Assembly (NCBI RefSeq): GCF_000328665.1
Contig: NC_019977.1
Location: forward strand, 558,001-622,000
Source of the DNA: Methanomethylovorans hollandica DSM 15978
GTDB taxonomy: Archaea > Halobacteriota > Methanosarcinia > Methanosarcinales > Methanosarcinaceae
Direction: 5' to 3'
DNA: 64,000 nucleotides
Shown: one piece after another, positions 28,637-38,464 of the stretch
How the letters are laid out: the number at the start of each line of letters is the position of its first letter
Numbering within the stretch: the stretch's first letter is position 1
The notes under the pieces: model-generated
Database searches by the model: none
Told to the model about the DNA's origin: nothing
What the model saw: only the letters and a program-made list of their open reading frames with translations
Made by a program: the position numbers and the translations under genes

Positions 28637-29227
28637 TTGAGGCGGCGCTTCCTGACAGATGCCGAAGGCATAGATACCATTCCTCTGAAAATGATAGTGT
28701 ATCTGGCAATCACAGGCTGTGTGCTTGCCTTGGTAGCAATATCATGGAATACCATAGTTCCTCTAAAACAGGGCTATGATGTTGAGAAACAACTGTCTGA
28801 GGCATCTCTTGAACTGCTTTCTCTCCAGAAGGGCAAAGCACGTGACCTCTCTTTGTTTTCCAGTGCCCAAGGCAGTATGTGTTCTCTTGAACTTGACTTC
28901 CCAAGGGAGATCACATATCTTGGATTTGGTGTGGACCCTGATCCGGATAACGATGGCAATGTAACTAACTCTGCCTGGGACATAGAGAACAACACCATAA
29001 TTTACAGATATAACAATGGGGTTAAGAAAAGATGGATCATAGAAGGTGAAAAGATCCATTTCTGTCAGGGTCGTCTTTCAGCTGGAGGTACGTGGCTCCC
29101 TGAAGAAATATCCGATCCCTCCAACAATATGGGTATGGGTGTAGTTATAGAAAAACCTATATCCGGAACTTATGTTTTCGAGCTTGTCAGAAGTGACGGT
29201 ACTTTCACTTTATCCCACTTTTCTTAA
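28637..29227 (+). CDS. Putative single-pass membrane protein, pilin-like N-terminus
   Basis: 196 residues from a TTG start preceded by AAGGTGA. Residues about 18-40 form a single hydrophobic helix (LKMIVYLAITGCVLALVAI) after a short basic/acidic leader, and the rest is soluble with two cysteines. The layout resembles archaeal type IV pilin-like or pilin-accessory proteins. I do not recognise a named family. It is 12 bases after rdgB, so may be co-transcribed, and is convergent with the archaellin gene. Confidence 0.6.
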   Translation: MRRRFLTDAEGIDTIPLKMIVYLAITGCVLALVAISWNTIVPLKQGYDVEKQLSEASLELLSLQKGKARDLSLFSSAQGSMCSLELDFPREITYLGFGVDPDPDNDGNVTNSAWDIENNTIIYRYNNGVKKRWIIEGEKIHFCQGRLSAGGTWLPEEISDPSNNMGMGVVIEKPISGTYVFELVRSDGTFTLSHFS

Positions 29228-29230
29228 GTA

Positions 29231-29252
29231 GTTCCTGACAACTGTCAGGGAC
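29231..29252. terminator. Hairpin between convergent genes
   Basis: GTTCCTGACA (29231-29240) and TGTCAGGGAC (29243-29252) pair over 10 bases (one G-U) with a 2-base spacer. It sits between the membrane protein and archaellin stops and could serve both strands, although no T run follows. Confidence 0.45.
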
Positions 29253-29270
29253 CAGAAAAATCAAAATGTG

Positions 29271-30146
29271 TTAATATCTCAGCAGTATGTACCTGTTATC
29301 AAAATATGCGCCGGGAGTTATGAAATCGAATACTACGAGTGAACCTGCTTCCGGACGGACCTGGAATGAAACTTCTGTCCTTGGTTCCAATCCTTCATAA
29401 AAGTCATCTTCTGCAGAGAACACACGTCGGATATCCACCACAACTTCCATTATGTCTCCAGTCCTCAGTACTGGCTGGCTGGCTTTGAAGATCGTATTAT
29501 CGCGAATCCGTATCGGGCTTACAGAGAAGTATTCTTCGGTCGGCAGATGGACATCTGTCCTCATATCAGATATATTGTATCTGACATTTGCCACATGTGA
29601 ACCATCTGACAGGTAGATTATCAATTGTGAGAGATCAACATCTTCACTACCTGGCCCAAGAGAAAGTGATATGTGTAGCTTGGATATTTGCCCGTAATCT
29701 AGACTATTGCCTACTATAATTGTACCGCTGGTGCTTGATGAGGCTCCGAAGATGGTGAAATTGTATGTACCAGGCTCTTTGAATCTTTCTTCATAATACG
29801 AGTACTCAGCTACAGTTTCATTTGATCCATCTGTAGATATCTCAAAAGATCCACTTTCAGAGACCCATTCTATCATACCTCCTTTTGGGATAGTGACACT
29901 GGTGCTTGAGGGAATACCATCTGCAACAGTGATGGTTTTATAGGTTGCGCGTTCACCTTCCACTCGGTCTACACGTAAATTGGATGCTACTTCCTTTGTA
30001 GTTTCCTGACCGGTCTGAGAAGCTTTCTGCTGTAGTACACCTGAAGTCTTAATAAGCAGTGCAGAAGCTACCGCAGCTACAAGGACCATTGATATGAATA
30101 TAATAAGTGTGCCAATACCCATCTGTGCACTTTCATCTTTGTGCAT
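29271..30146 (-). CDS. Archaellin-like protein with a cupredoxin-like insert
   Basis: The N-terminus ([20 protein letters not shown], about residues 8-27) is the highly conserved archaellin helix, preceded by a short charged leader (MHKDESA) as in prearchaellins cut by FlaK/PibD. The 291-residue product is of usual archaellin length. Residues about 75-150 look like a cupredoxin-type beta-sandwich ([18 protein letters not shown] ... [10 protein letters not shown] ... GTIIVG), but no His/Cys/Met copper ligands are visible. The C-terminal third has the usual archaellin beta-rich ending. Start ATG 30146. No other archaellum genes are in the window. Confidence 0.8.
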   Translation of the reverse strand: MHKDESAQMGIGTLIIFISMVLVAAVASALLIKTSGVLQQKASQTGQETTKEVASNLRVDRVEGERATYKTITVADGIPSSTSVTIPKGGMIEWVSESGSFEISTDGSNETVAEYSYYEERFKEPGTYNFTIFGASSSTSGTIIVGNSLDYGQISKLHISLSLGPGSEDVDLSQLIIYLSDGSHVANVRYNISDMRTDVHLPTEEYFSVSPIRIRDNTIFKASQPVLRTGDIMEVVVDIRRVFSAEDDFYEGLEPRTEVSFQVRPEAGSLVVFDFITPGAYFDNRYILLRY

Positions 30147-30229
30147 TGAATGCTTTCTATTTGCTTTCGTGCGCTTTCCCTCAATTAAGTTCTAAATTCA
30201 CAAAGTTGGTAAACAGTGGATATCTCTCC

Positions 30230-30268
<39 letters not shown>

Positions 30269-30386
30269 CTATTTATTGTACATTAACACTATTATTATAT
30301 ACTTTTATTTTCTTCCATCTATATCATATATGGCGTACACTATTTAAATTAATCTATTAATATAAATCACAAAAAACGATCAAAAA

Positions 30387-31025
30387 CTACTCTTCTATAA
30401 GTATAGCGCGTGCTGGTGCACCATCACAACCTGTGATCTTCAGAGGAAGACAAATAAAAGTGTACATTCCTTCTTCCACCAGTTCAAGGTCAAGGCATTC
30501 TATAATATTTATTTTCCGGGAAAGCAATGATCTGTGAAGTGGAAGAGACTTTCCATTTTCTATGGAGAAAGCGTCAATACCTAATACTTTTAGTCCTTTA
30601 TCCCGAGCCCAGAAAGCTATATTCTCTTCAAGACAAAAATTCTCTGCTGCTTCAACTAAACAGGGGATACCTGTTTTTAATAATAGTACTTCTATTCCTT
30701 CTCCCGGTTTGATCGCCTTCCATGCCACATCCAGTTCTTCGGCACTAATAAAGCCGCCGCTATGCTTCATATCCAGCAAGACCGCGCGTCCCATTAAACT
30801 TTCAGGGAGCAGCATATCCGCCGAAGTTCCACCCTCAAGAACGTGGGAAGGCGCATCCACATGAGTACCAGTGTGGCTTCCCATAAATATAGTTGAAAGT
30901 GCAAAACCGTCTTTCTCAATAGAGCAAACCTGTTCTATAACAGGCTCAGGGTCCCCGGGGTATACGGGCATACCCTGCTTTATAGCTCGAGTTATGTCTA
31001 TGATCCTTTTCCCTTTAAATATCAT
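30387..31025 (-). CDS. Cyclase-family metal hydrolase (kynurenine formamidase-like)
   Basis: The family motif HTGTHVDAPSHV (metal-binding His/Asp residues) is present, with PVYPGDPEP near the N-terminus and the GIDAFSIE block later. I place the start at ATG 31025, which overlaps the stop of the upstream PHP gene; ATG 31040 (five more residues) is an alternative. Length about 212 residues is normal. Members hydrolyse N-formylkynurenine, related amides or lactams with Zn or Mn; the substrate here is unknown. It forms a two-gene unit with the PHP hydrolase. Confidence 0.85.
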   Translation of the reverse strand: MIFKGKRIIDITRAIKQGMPVYPGDPEPVIEQVCSIEKDGFALSTIFMGSHTGTHVDAPSHVLEGGTSADMLLPESLMGRAVLLDMKHSGGFISAEELDVAWKAIKPGEGIEVLLLKTGIPCLVEAAENFCLEENIAFWARDKGLKVLGIDAFSIENGKSLPLHRSLLSRKINIIECLDLELVEEGMYTFICLPLKITGCDGAPARAILIEE

Positions 31026-31674
31026 TTTGATATTTCTCATCCACTATCTTCTGGGAATTCTTGAGAACTCTTTCTGCCTGCTCAAGAGTGAGCCCCGCTC
31101 CCATTGCGATCTTTAGAGCCGTATCTCTGGTTATAAGATTTCCGGGGCTATGTGTATCCGTATCTACTACGCACTTTGCACCTGCTTCAAAAGCTATCCG
31201 GGCTACATGACCATTTGTCCGATTATGGCCATTCCTTGCGGTTATTTCAAGGTGGACATTGTTGTCGGCTGCTTTTTCAGCTTCTTCAATGGTTATAAAT
31301 CCGGGATGTGCAAGGATATCTACATCTGATAGCTCAACAGAAACATTGTTTGTTCCCGGGGCAACAGGCTCTACTGTTGTTTCACCGTGCACTACTACTA
31401 TTTCCGCTCCCAGCTCCTTTGCCAGGCGTGCCATCTTTCCGATCTTGGTGGGTGGAACATGTGTTATCTCTACCCCTGTAAGCACTTTAATATCCATTAC
31501 CTCTTCAAGGTACTTTGCCTTGCTCACATTTTTCAGGATATGTTCCACATTGGTAAAGTCGGCATGGTCGGTTATTGCGATAGCTCTGTAACCATGTATC
31601 ACTGCCCTTCTCACAAGCTCACTTGGAATAAGCTCACCATCACTGAATAAGGAATGTGTATGCAAGTCAATCAT
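31015..31674 (-). CDS. PHP-domain phosphoesterase (histidinol phosphatase family)
   Basis: The start at ATG 31674 gives MIDLHTHSLFSDGE, the first PHP metal-binding motif, with GGTGA just upstream; the longer frame to 31713 adds residues not typical of the family. Further metal ligands are seen in ITDHAD, GVEITH, HGE, HPG and DTDTHSP. At about 220 residues it is a stand-alone PHP hydrolase acting on phosphate esters such as histidinol phosphate or nucleotides. Its 3' end overlaps the cyclase-family gene. Confidence 0.87.
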   Translation of the reverse strand: MIDLHTHSLFSDGELIPSELVRRAVIHGYRAIAITDHADFTNVEHILKNVSKAKYLEEVMDIKVLTGVEITHVPPTKIGKMARLAKELGAEIVVVHGETTVEPVAPGTNNVSVELSDVDILAHPGFITIEEAEKAADNNVHLEITARNGHNRTNGHVARIAFEAGAKCVVDTDTHSPGNLITRDTALKIAMGAGLTLEQAERVLKNSQKIVDEKYQNDI

Positions 31675-31804
31675 GATTTCACCATTTGCTCCTGCATTAA
31701 ATATGGATGGCATATGAAATAAAGATTTATATCATCAAGACTGATATGCAGCTTGCTAAACAATAAATAACAGCATTTCTATCTTTAGTTCATTTGAAGG
31801 AAGG

Positions 31805-32104
31805 ATGAAACAATTGCCTGGAATCAGAAGAATGGTCCTGGATGTTCTAAAACCACATTACCCCTCGATCGTAGAGTTTTCGAAAAAATTAAGTGTTCTG
31901 CCGGGTGTCTCCGGTGTAAATCTGAGTTTGTATGAAGTTGACCAACAGACAGAAACTATAAAAATTACAATAGAAGGTGATGATCTGGACTATGAAGAGA
32001 TCAAACAGTCTATTGATAATCTGGGAGCAGTGATACACAGTATTGATGAGATAGTGGCAGGCCACAAGCTTGTGGAAGAAGTAGAGACCCTGCAGGAACG
32101 TTAA
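31805..32104 (+). CDS. DUF211 family protein
   Basis: 99 residues, with the hallmarks of the small archaeal DUF211 family: [13 protein letters not shown] at the N-terminus, LPGVSGVN, and the C-terminal IHSIDEI-AG block. The fold is ferredoxin-like and forms multimeric rings in known structures; the function is not established. A good ribosome site (GAAGGAAGG) precedes ATG 31805. Single gene, convergent with rlmE. Confidence 0.85.
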   Translation: MKQLPGIRRMVLDVLKPHYPSIVEFSKKLSVLPGVSGVNLSLYEVDQQTETIKITIEGDDLDYEEIKQSIDNLGAVIHSIDEIVAGHKLVEEVETLQER

Positions 32105-32155
32105 TATCTCACTTAACTGTCTGAAGGCTATGGCTTGCAAGTTATGAGGGGATCT

Positions 32156-32926
32156 TCAGTATCTTGCAATAACGTCAGCAAAAGCGAAATTAGGTTTCAC
32201 GTCCTTTACCTTAACTCTGACTTTATCCCCTTCACTTGCACCTTTTACAAAAACGACAAATTCCTGGATATGGAACACTCCATCACCTGTTGATCCTTTA
32301 CCTGTGATCTCCACGTCCAGTTCTTCACCTTTCTTTACAGGTACATTAAGAAATTTCTTAGCTATTATATATATCTCTGCACTCTGAGATCGGGATGCTA
32401 CAGGAGAAAATGACTTTGTGTGAACAAAATCAGTTCTTGCTTCTTCAAGGAAACCTTTGAACATGTCTCCCTGAAAGACCTTGACCACAAAATGACCACC
32501 TGGCTTCAGAATCTTTATCGCACATCCCAGTGCAGATCTGGAAAGATCAATGGACCGTGCATGGTCATAGCTCCAGTTGCCTGAAAGGTTAGGAGCAGCA
32601 TCGCAAATAACAACATCCACTCCTCCCTCACCTACGAGCTCAAAGATCTTTTTTATAGTAGCATCTGAAGTAATATCTCCTTTTATGGTCTCAACACCCT
32701 CTATCGGTGAAATGCGCTGCAGATCAACACCTATTACCCTTCCACCCGAGAGTTTTTTTGCTACTTCAGACCATCCCCCCGGAGCTGCACCCAGGTCCAC
32801 AACAGTATCCCCTTCTTTGATCACACTGAACTTCTCATTTATCTGCAGTAGTTTGAATGCAGCTCTGGACCTATAGCCTTCTTCTTTAGCACGCCAGTAA
32901 TAGGTATCTCTTCTATCCCTTGCCAT
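32156..32926 (-). CDS. rlmE: 23S rRNA 2'-O-ribose methyltransferase RlmE (FtsJ) with TRAM domain
   Basis: Methylates the ribose of a conserved uridine in the A-loop of 23S rRNA using SAM. Seen: RSRAAFKL-QINEKF, the SAM site VVDLGAAPGGWSEVA (about residues 42-56), VICDAAPNLSG, and VVKVFQG with the K-D-K-E type catalytic residues. After about residue 195 a TRAM-like RNA-binding domain (KKGEELDVEITGKGSTGDGVFH) extends the protein, as in archaeal homologues. Lies 16 bases after the coiled-coil gene upstream, on the same strand. Confidence 0.92.
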   Translation of the reverse strand: MARDRRDTYYWRAKEEGYRSRAAFKLLQINEKFSVIKEGDTVVDLGAAPGGWSEVAKKLSGGRVIGVDLQRISPIEGVETIKGDITSDATIKKIFELVGEGGVDVVICDAAPNLSGNWSYDHARSIDLSRSALGCAIKILKPGGHFVVKVFQGDMFKGFLEEARTDFVHTKSFSPVASRSQSAEIYIIAKKFLNVPVKKGEELDVEITGKGSTGDGVFHIQEFVVFVKGASEGDKVRVKVKDVKPNFAFADVIARY

Positions 32927-32942
32927 TAGACCCTGCCTTGTG

Positions 32943-33491
32943 TTAGTTTGATCGTTTTAAACGTTCTATCTTTTTACTTATGTCCATGAGGTTAGCAGCC
33001 ACTGAGCCAAATTTTCCAGGTAGCCATGAATCATAGTCATAATAAAGATTAAGCAGATCACTATACTTTGATTCCAGCTTTTTTATTTCTTTTCTGTCAA
33101 CTTCAATATCCTCTATTTTTATATCAAGCCTGCGTATTTTTTGCTGAAAACTGTTCAATAATTTAATTGAAATAGTATCCATATCTACTTTTCTCACAGG
33201 TAATTTCAGAATATCGATCACCTGGCTAAGTTCAGGTGGTATTTCTGGGAATGAGTTTGGTCCTGTTATGAAGTATGCATCACCATTATCTCCTGCTTCG
33301 GACACATCTTCTGCAGAAACAGATTCAAGAAGATGCTCTTTTACGGCTTTGATACAAAGTTCATCCAGTGATCCGGTATCGTGATCAGAATCCCTTAATT
33401 CGGATATCTCTTTTTCCACAGCACATATTTCCTCAAAGGTAATCGCCCCCAGAACGTATATTATACCTGTAAGTTCAGCAGCGGATATCAT
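32943..33491 (-). CDS. Hypothetical protein with C-terminal coiled coil
   Basis: 182 residues, acidic in the middle. The C-terminal half (about residues 105-180) is rich in charged heptads (KIRRLDIKIEDIEVDRKEI) and likely forms a coiled coil. I do not recognise a named family. It is 16 bases upstream of rlmE on the same strand, so probably one transcript with it; a link to RNA or ribosome biology is only a guess from position. Confidence 0.65.
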   Translation of the reverse strand: MISAAELTGIIYVLGAITFEEICAVEKEISELRDSDHDTGSLDELCIKAVKEHLLESVSAEDVSEAGDNGDAYFITGPNSFPEIPPELSQVIDILKLPVRKVDMDTISIKLLNSFQQKIRRLDIKIEDIEVDRKEIKKLESKYSDLLNLYYDYDSWLPGKFGSVAANLMDISKKIERLKRSN

Positions 33492-33646
33492 AAGATCATA
33501 CCTTTAAAGGAAGATATACATAACTAAGAAGGAGGTAATAAAGTTACCTACAACCTGTATCTTTGATTGTTACAATTGCATGTTATTTAATTGCAGACTG
33601 TGCTAAGAGCAGAAAAAAGACTGCAAGTGTGCGCAGTCTTAAAACT

Positions 33647-36535
33647 TCATTCCAGGTAGATAGCCGGTCTCATGGGGACAGCGAACCTTGACTTTTTCTC
33701 AGGGTCGTAACAAGTTTCATCTGCACTGTAAACCTCTACTGTACAATTAAATTCCTTCTCAAAGAAGTGCTGGTTCTCTCTGAGTATTGCAAGTTCGTCC
33801 AGTTCGTAACCATCAAACATCTCCAAACTTTCCACTTTCATGCTGCAGATATCAGGAACTATCTTCTGTACGAACTTAGGTATCTCTTTTCCGTGAGCTC
33901 TGTTAGCAGGTTCTGCCATCAAAGACTTGATCAGAACACCAGGGTTAAGCGTACCTTCGCTTTGCATCTTAAGAGCCATCTGGAAAGTTTTTGTCTTCCA
34001 TGCTGCAGATGTATACAACACTATCTTCTGAGGCGTCATCTTTGTGACCTTCAGTATCTCTTCAATATCTTCCAGTGTGTTGTCCACAAGCTTTTCTGCA
34101 AGTTCTGCATTGTTGTCCAGCAGTTTTGGGTCAAATATTGGATAATGGGCAAGGGATACAATGTCATTCTCCCCATGTCCCAGTGCCTGCCAGATCTCCT
34201 CGCATACATGTGGCGTGAACGGTGCCATTAAACGCACCCAGGTATCCAGCATATCATAGAGCAGGGTGCTTCCACCTCTTTTTTGATACCATTTGATGTC
34301 ATTAAGCAGCAGGAAAAATGCATTTTGCAGGGCACTGCGGGTTCTCAGGGATCTCATATCATTGTTAGTTTCCCTTATCCGGTGTTGCAGACGGCTAAGC
34401 ATCCACCTGTCAATGAGCTTCAGTTCCCCACACATGCCACATACTGCACCGGATTCAATGATCTCTCTGGCAAAGGAGTAGAACCTTTCTACCTGTTTCT
34501 TAGCAGCTTCGACTCCACTGTTCCTCCAGTCTGCATCCTGTGTCTGTTCGGCACTGGAAAGAATGTACATCCGGCTGATATCAGCGCCATATTCATCCAC
34601 TGCGTTCCTCAGAGTGAGCAACGGACCTTTGGATTTGCTCATCTTTTGACCCTCAAGAGAAACAAAACCATTGACAGCAAGAGCACGAGGCCACTTTTCC
34701 TCCTCAAATATAGCTACATGATGGAAAAGGAAAAACAGTAAGTGATTTGGTACAAGGTCTTTACCTGAAGATCTGAGGTCCACAGGATACCAGTAATCTA
34801 TATCTTCTTTCATCTGTGCTATGAGTTGCTCTTCAAGGCCTGTAGCTGCTGCTGCCTGCTGCAAGCTGCCCTTACCCAGTAGCACATAATCGAAAAGTTG
34901 AGGGGTGAGGTGTTCCGGTCCAATGCCACGGGCAAAGAACTTGTTTGTGATGTAGTATGTCATGTAGATCGTGGAATCACCAAGCGATTCAATGAGCCAT
35001 TGATCATCAAAAGGCAGATGAGTGCCAAGCCCTTTTTTCCTTGCGCAAGCCTTGTCCTTAAGCCAATCGACCTTGTTATTGAACTCCACTCTGTATTCTT
35101 CAGGAATGATCTCCATCTTCTCAATACATCCGTAGACCTTTTCTTTCCATTGCGGGTTCGAATAGTTGAGGAACCACTGGCCTTCTACCATGTTGACCAC
35201 ACAGGGCGTTCCACAGCGGCACACTACGGGCTCGCTGAACTCATAGAATATTTCCCCTATACCCTGATCTATAAGATCCTGGGTGAGCACATCCTTGATC
35301 TTGGAAACTGCTATACCGGCATACTTTCCAGTGTTCTCTTTGAGCACACCCCCATGGTATTCTCTTCTGTAAACGATCTTTGTTGCCTCTTCAGCTTTTG
35401 GATCATTCTGGTCTTTCACTCCAAGTTGTTGTACGGCTTCTACAGCAGGGTATTCTCCGAACTCCTTTACTTCTATAAGGGAGATCAACTTTATATTGCT
35501 CAGATCTTCTTTGATCCCGTACTGCGAAAGGTCCCTCTCGTACAGATCCTTCAATGCCAGATAGTCGTAAGGTGCGTGGGCAGGCACGCTCATTACTATC
35601 CCGCTGCCATTATCCCCCCTTACGAAAGAGGCTGGCAATGTAATGACATCATTGCCTGTGAGCGGGTTCTTCACCTTTATACCTATCAGAGATGTGGATG
35701 GCACATCATCTACGAATTCTACTTTCCTGTCAGTGAAAGTCAGCTTCCTGTAAGCTTCTTTGCTTACCACCCAGAACTCTGTTTTTTCATCCTTTTCCAC
35801 TTTAATTTTAACATGTTCTATATCCGGATTGATCCAGAGGTTCGTAACACCAAAAATAGTTTCAGGGCGCAGTGTGGCGCAAGGCAGTACCAAACCGTCA
35901 TACTGGAATTTGACAAAAGTATAATCAATAATATTCGCTTCTTCTCCGTACAGAATATCATGATCCTCAACAGGATTATTGTCGTGAGGGCACCATTTAA
36001 CTGGATGTGATCCCTTGACAATGAGACCTTTTTCGTGCAACAGGTTGAACTGCCATTCTATGAACTTCTTATAAGTTTCGTCCGTGGTGGTGAACTTACG
36101 TCTCCAGTCAATAGAATAACCAATAGAGCGCATGGCCTTTTCCGCTTCTTTGCTGAAATACTCCACGATCTTCTCAGGGGTGACCAGCGTTTCCAGAATA
36201 TCTGCAGGTATGCCATGCAGCTGTGAATATACTTTCATGGTCTGGGGATCGTGATTAGCTATCAGCTCGGCAAGACCTACTATAGGTGTTCCAGTGACAT
36301 GGAAACCCATGGGGAAAAGCACATTATATCCCTGCATCCGTTTATATCGTGCTATAACGTCTCCTATGGTGAAGGTACGGGTGTGTCCCGCGTGTAAATT
36401 ACCGTTGAGATAGGGGTATGGTATTGTTATGAAGAACTTTTCTCTCTCATCGGGCTCAGGCTGGAAGACCTTTGTATCATCCCATGTCTTCTGCCACCTT
36501 CTTTCTATCTCGCACGGTATGTAATCCTGTTCCAT
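33647..36535 (-). CDS. leuS: Leucyl-tRNA synthetase (archaeal/eukaryotic type)
   Basis: Charges tRNA-Leu. 962 residues, the usual archaeal length. Seen: class I HIGH-type motif HAGHTRTF (about residues 42-49), the CP1 editing domain, zinc-type cysteines (CRCGTPC), the KMSKSKG signature (about residues 632-638) and the tRNA-binding helical region. ATG 36535 heads a long 5' region shared with the divergent cgi121 gene. Single-gene unit. Confidence 0.95.
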   Translation of the reverse strand: MEQDYIPCEIERRWQKTWDDTKVFQPEPDEREKFFITIPYPYLNGNLHAGHTRTFTIGDVIARYKRMQGYNVLFPMGFHVTGTPIVGLAELIANHDPQTMKVYSQLHGIPADILETLVTPEKIVEYFSKEAEKAMRSIGYSIDWRRKFTTTDETYKKFIEWQFNLLHEKGLIVKGSHPVKWCPHDNNPVEDHDILYGEEANIIDYTFVKFQYDGLVLPCATLRPETIFGVTNLWINPDIEHVKIKVEKDEKTEFWVVSKEAYRKLTFTDRKVEFVDDVPSTSLIGIKVKNPLTGNDVITLPASFVRGDNGSGIVMSVPAHAPYDYLALKDLYERDLSQYGIKEDLSNIKLISLIEVKEFGEYPAVEAVQQLGVKDQNDPKAEEATKIVYRREYHGGVLKENTGKYAGIAVSKIKDVLTQDLIDQGIGEIFYEFSEPVVCRCGTPCVVNMVEGQWFLNYSNPQWKEKVYGCIEKMEIIPEEYRVEFNNKVDWLKDKACARKKGLGTHLPFDDQWLIESLGDSTIYMTYYITNKFFARGIGPEHLTPQLFDYVLLGKGSLQQAAAATGLEEQLIAQMKEDIDYWYPVDLRSSGKDLVPNHLLFFLFHHVAIFEEEKWPRALAVNGFVSLEGQKMSKSKGPLLTLRNAVDEYGADISRMYILSSAEQTQDADWRNSGVEAAKKQVERFYSFAREIIESGAVCGMCGELKLIDRWMLSRLQHRIRETNNDMRSLRTRSALQNAFFLLLNDIKWYQKRGGSTLLYDMLDTWVRLMAPFTPHVCEEIWQALGHGENDIVSLAHYPIFDPKLLDNNAELAEKLVDNTLEDIEEILKVTKMTPQKIVLYTSAAWKTKTFQMALKMQSEGTLNPGVLIKSLMAEPANRAHGKEIPKFVQKIVPDICSMKVESLEMFDGYELDELAILRENQHFFEKEFNCTVEVYSADETCYDPEKKSRFAVPMRPAIYLE

Positions 36536-36604
36536 GGTTACGCCTTTCCGGTATACCTGTTATTTTTACATTCTTTAAGTGATCCCTTCTGAGACCACTG
36601 ATGC

Positions 36605-36615
36605 CTTATTTATAT
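36605..36615. promoter_or_regulatory. AT-rich box between leuS and cgi121
   Basis: CTTATTTATATG lies about 70 bases before leuS (minus) and 150 bases before cgi121 (plus) in a 223-base divergent region. It resembles a TATA box; the strand served is uncertain. Confidence 0.3.
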
Positions 36616-36758
36616 GTTGGTTAACACCTAAATAACTTTCATCCACATAAAGTCTACTCTTTTAAGTGATCTTTTCAGGGGGCAGATACCTCGGTAATTC
36701 TTTATGAGCAATCAAATCATACCGTTATGCTTATTCTTAAAGAATTGAATTTAGTTCC

Positions 36759-37268
36759 ATGCACGTTGAGTTCATAGGTGGCCGCATATTCATAGAAGAT
36801 CTTAAGCCATTTCTTAGGACAATCGCAGACATATCAAAGACAAATAATTGTACGATCCAGGCTCTCAATGCGGATAAGGTAGCTGGTGAAAAACACTTGC
36901 AGTTCGCTGTGGTAAAAGCTTGCAGGGCATTTGTGCAGGAAAGAAATGCTGCAAAGGATATAGGTATCGAGATCATGCGTTATGCTTCAGGAAAACGCCA
37001 GATAGAAGAGGCGTTTTCTATGGGGGTCCGTCAAGGTCAGAACAATATTGTTTTTATAGTCAGAGGTGAGGCATGTTCCGTTTCTTCATGCATGGATATA
37101 CTAAAACAGATGCTTGTGTCTGCTGATGTCATTAAGTATCTGCCTTCCAAGAGGGATGAAATAATCATACAGTTCGGCATCACTGCAGATGAGATCACAG
37201 TTGTGGGTGAGCAGATGATCCAGGAACTTGTTATAGAGCGTGTAGCACTTGTGGATGTATTGAAGTGA
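36759..37268 (+). CDS. cgi121: KEOPS subunit Cgi121
   Basis: 169 residues of the Cgi121/TPRKB family, which binds Bud32 and the 3' CCA end of tRNA within KEOPS. Seen: IQALNADKVAGEKHL near residues 31-45 and the characteristic RYASGKRQIEEAF-MGV block in the middle. Start ATG 36759. It stands 9 kb from kae1-bud32, immediately before FBPase and a t6A methylthiotransferase. Confidence 0.88.
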   Translation: MHVEFIGGRIFIEDLKPFLRTIADISKTNNCTIQALNADKVAGEKHLQFAVVKACRAFVQERNAAKDIGIEIMRYASGKRQIEEAFSMGVRQGQNNIVFIVRGEACSVSSCMDILKQMLVSADVIKYLPSKRDEIIIQFGITADEITVVGEQMIQELVIERVALVDVLK

Positions 37269-37370
37269 TATATACGAAATAATAATATATGACCGGTCAG
37301 TAAACTTGCCATTATCAATTAGTTAACTACATTAATACGATCACAGACTATTATAGGAGAGTTCAAATTC

Positions 37371-38462
37371 ATGTCACACAAGAAAACAGCAGAAGGAATG
37401 ATCAAATGCGCAGGACCTATAGAAACTGCCCTGTTGCCCAGACTTCTACAAGTTACGGAAGCAGCGGCTATAGCAGCATCCTATCAGATGGGCAGGGGAG
37501 ATAAGAATTATGCTGACCACGTTTCAGTGGAAGCCATGCGCCGGACTCTTAATTACCTCGACATGAAAGGGATCATAAAGATCGGCGAAGGGGAAAGGGA
37601 TGAAGCCCCGATGCTGTACATAGGCGAACATGTTGGGACCTGGGAAGGCCATCTTGAAGTGGACATTGCTGTGGATCCCCTTGAAGGTACCAATCTGGCA
37701 GCAAATGGTACTCCGGGTGCCATCTCCGTGATGGCAATGGCAGAAAGAGGTGGCCTTTTCCACGGACCTGACATCTACATGGACAAAATAGTGGTGGGTC
37801 CGGAAGTAGTTAAGTATGAAAGGAAGCATCCGGAAGAAAGTATAAACCTTGATGCACCAGTGGTCGATAATCTGGAAATTGTAGCGAAAGCACTCAACCG
37901 TAACATCGATGAACTGGTGGTCGTCATCCTTGAAAGGACAAGGCATGAAGCAAAAATAAAAGAGATCCGTGCGACCGGTGCCAGAGTAAATCTGATCACT
38001 GACGGCGATCTGATGCCAGGGGTTGCCACAGCCATACGTGGTTCAGGTGTTCACGTGGTAATGGGCGCCGGAGGTTCCGGTGAGGCTGTACTGACGGCTG
38101 CTGCCATGAAGATACTGGGTGGTAAGATCCTTGCGAGACTTGTCTTACCTACAGTCGCTAACGGTAAATCTGAAGAAGCAATAGCCACGGAGATGGCTGA
38201 AAAGATGCCAAGGCTTGAAAAGATGGGTATTACGGAAAAGAACATGCATGATGTCCTTGATACCGATCGGCTCGTTCCCGGTAATGATGTGATCTTCTCT
38301 GCAACAGGTGTGACCCCTGGTACTCTGCTTAAAGGTGTGAGCCTTTTTGGAGAAGGTGATGCACGAGTGAACAGTCTGACCATGGGGAGTTCGGGTGTGG
38401 TGAAATTTACAGATACCATCTACATAAATGACAAAGAGGCCACACCACTGCGTTTCGTTTGA
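37371..38462 (+). CDS. glpX: Fructose-1,6-bisphosphatase class II (GlpX type)
   Basis: Gluconeogenic hydrolysis of fructose-1,6-bisphosphate. 363 residues. Seen: KIGEGERDEAPMLYIGE and DPLEGTNLAANG (metal and phosphate sites), VVMGAGGSGEAVL, and a C-terminal TMGSSGVVKFTDT block. ATG 37371 follows TAGGAGAG. Its TGA stop is within 3 bases of the next gene's start, suggesting coupling. Class II enzymes are less common in archaea than the bifunctional FBP aldolase/phosphatase but occur in Methanosarcinales. Confidence 0.9.
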   Translation: MSHKKTAEGMIKCAGPIETALLPRLLQVTEAAAIAASYQMGRGDKNYADHVSVEAMRRTLNYLDMKGIIKIGEGERDEAPMLYIGEHVGTWEGHLEVDIAVDPLEGTNLAANGTPGAISVMAMAERGGLFHGPDIYMDKIVVGPEVVKYERKHPEESINLDAPVVDNLEIVAKALNRNIDELVVVILERTRHEAKIKEIRATGARVNLITDGDLMPGVATAIRGSGVHVVMGAGGSGEAVLTAAAMKILGGKILARLVLPTVANGKSEEAIATEMAEKMPRLEKMGITEKNMHDVLDTDRLVPGNDVIFSATGVTPGTLLKGVSLFGEGDARVNSLTMGSSGVVKFTDTIYINDKEATPLRFV

Positions 38463-38464
38463 TA

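Noticed and set aside
34898-36010. 370-codon plus-strand open frame
   Set aside because: It is antisense to leuS, has no family motif and mirrors the codon pattern of the real gene.
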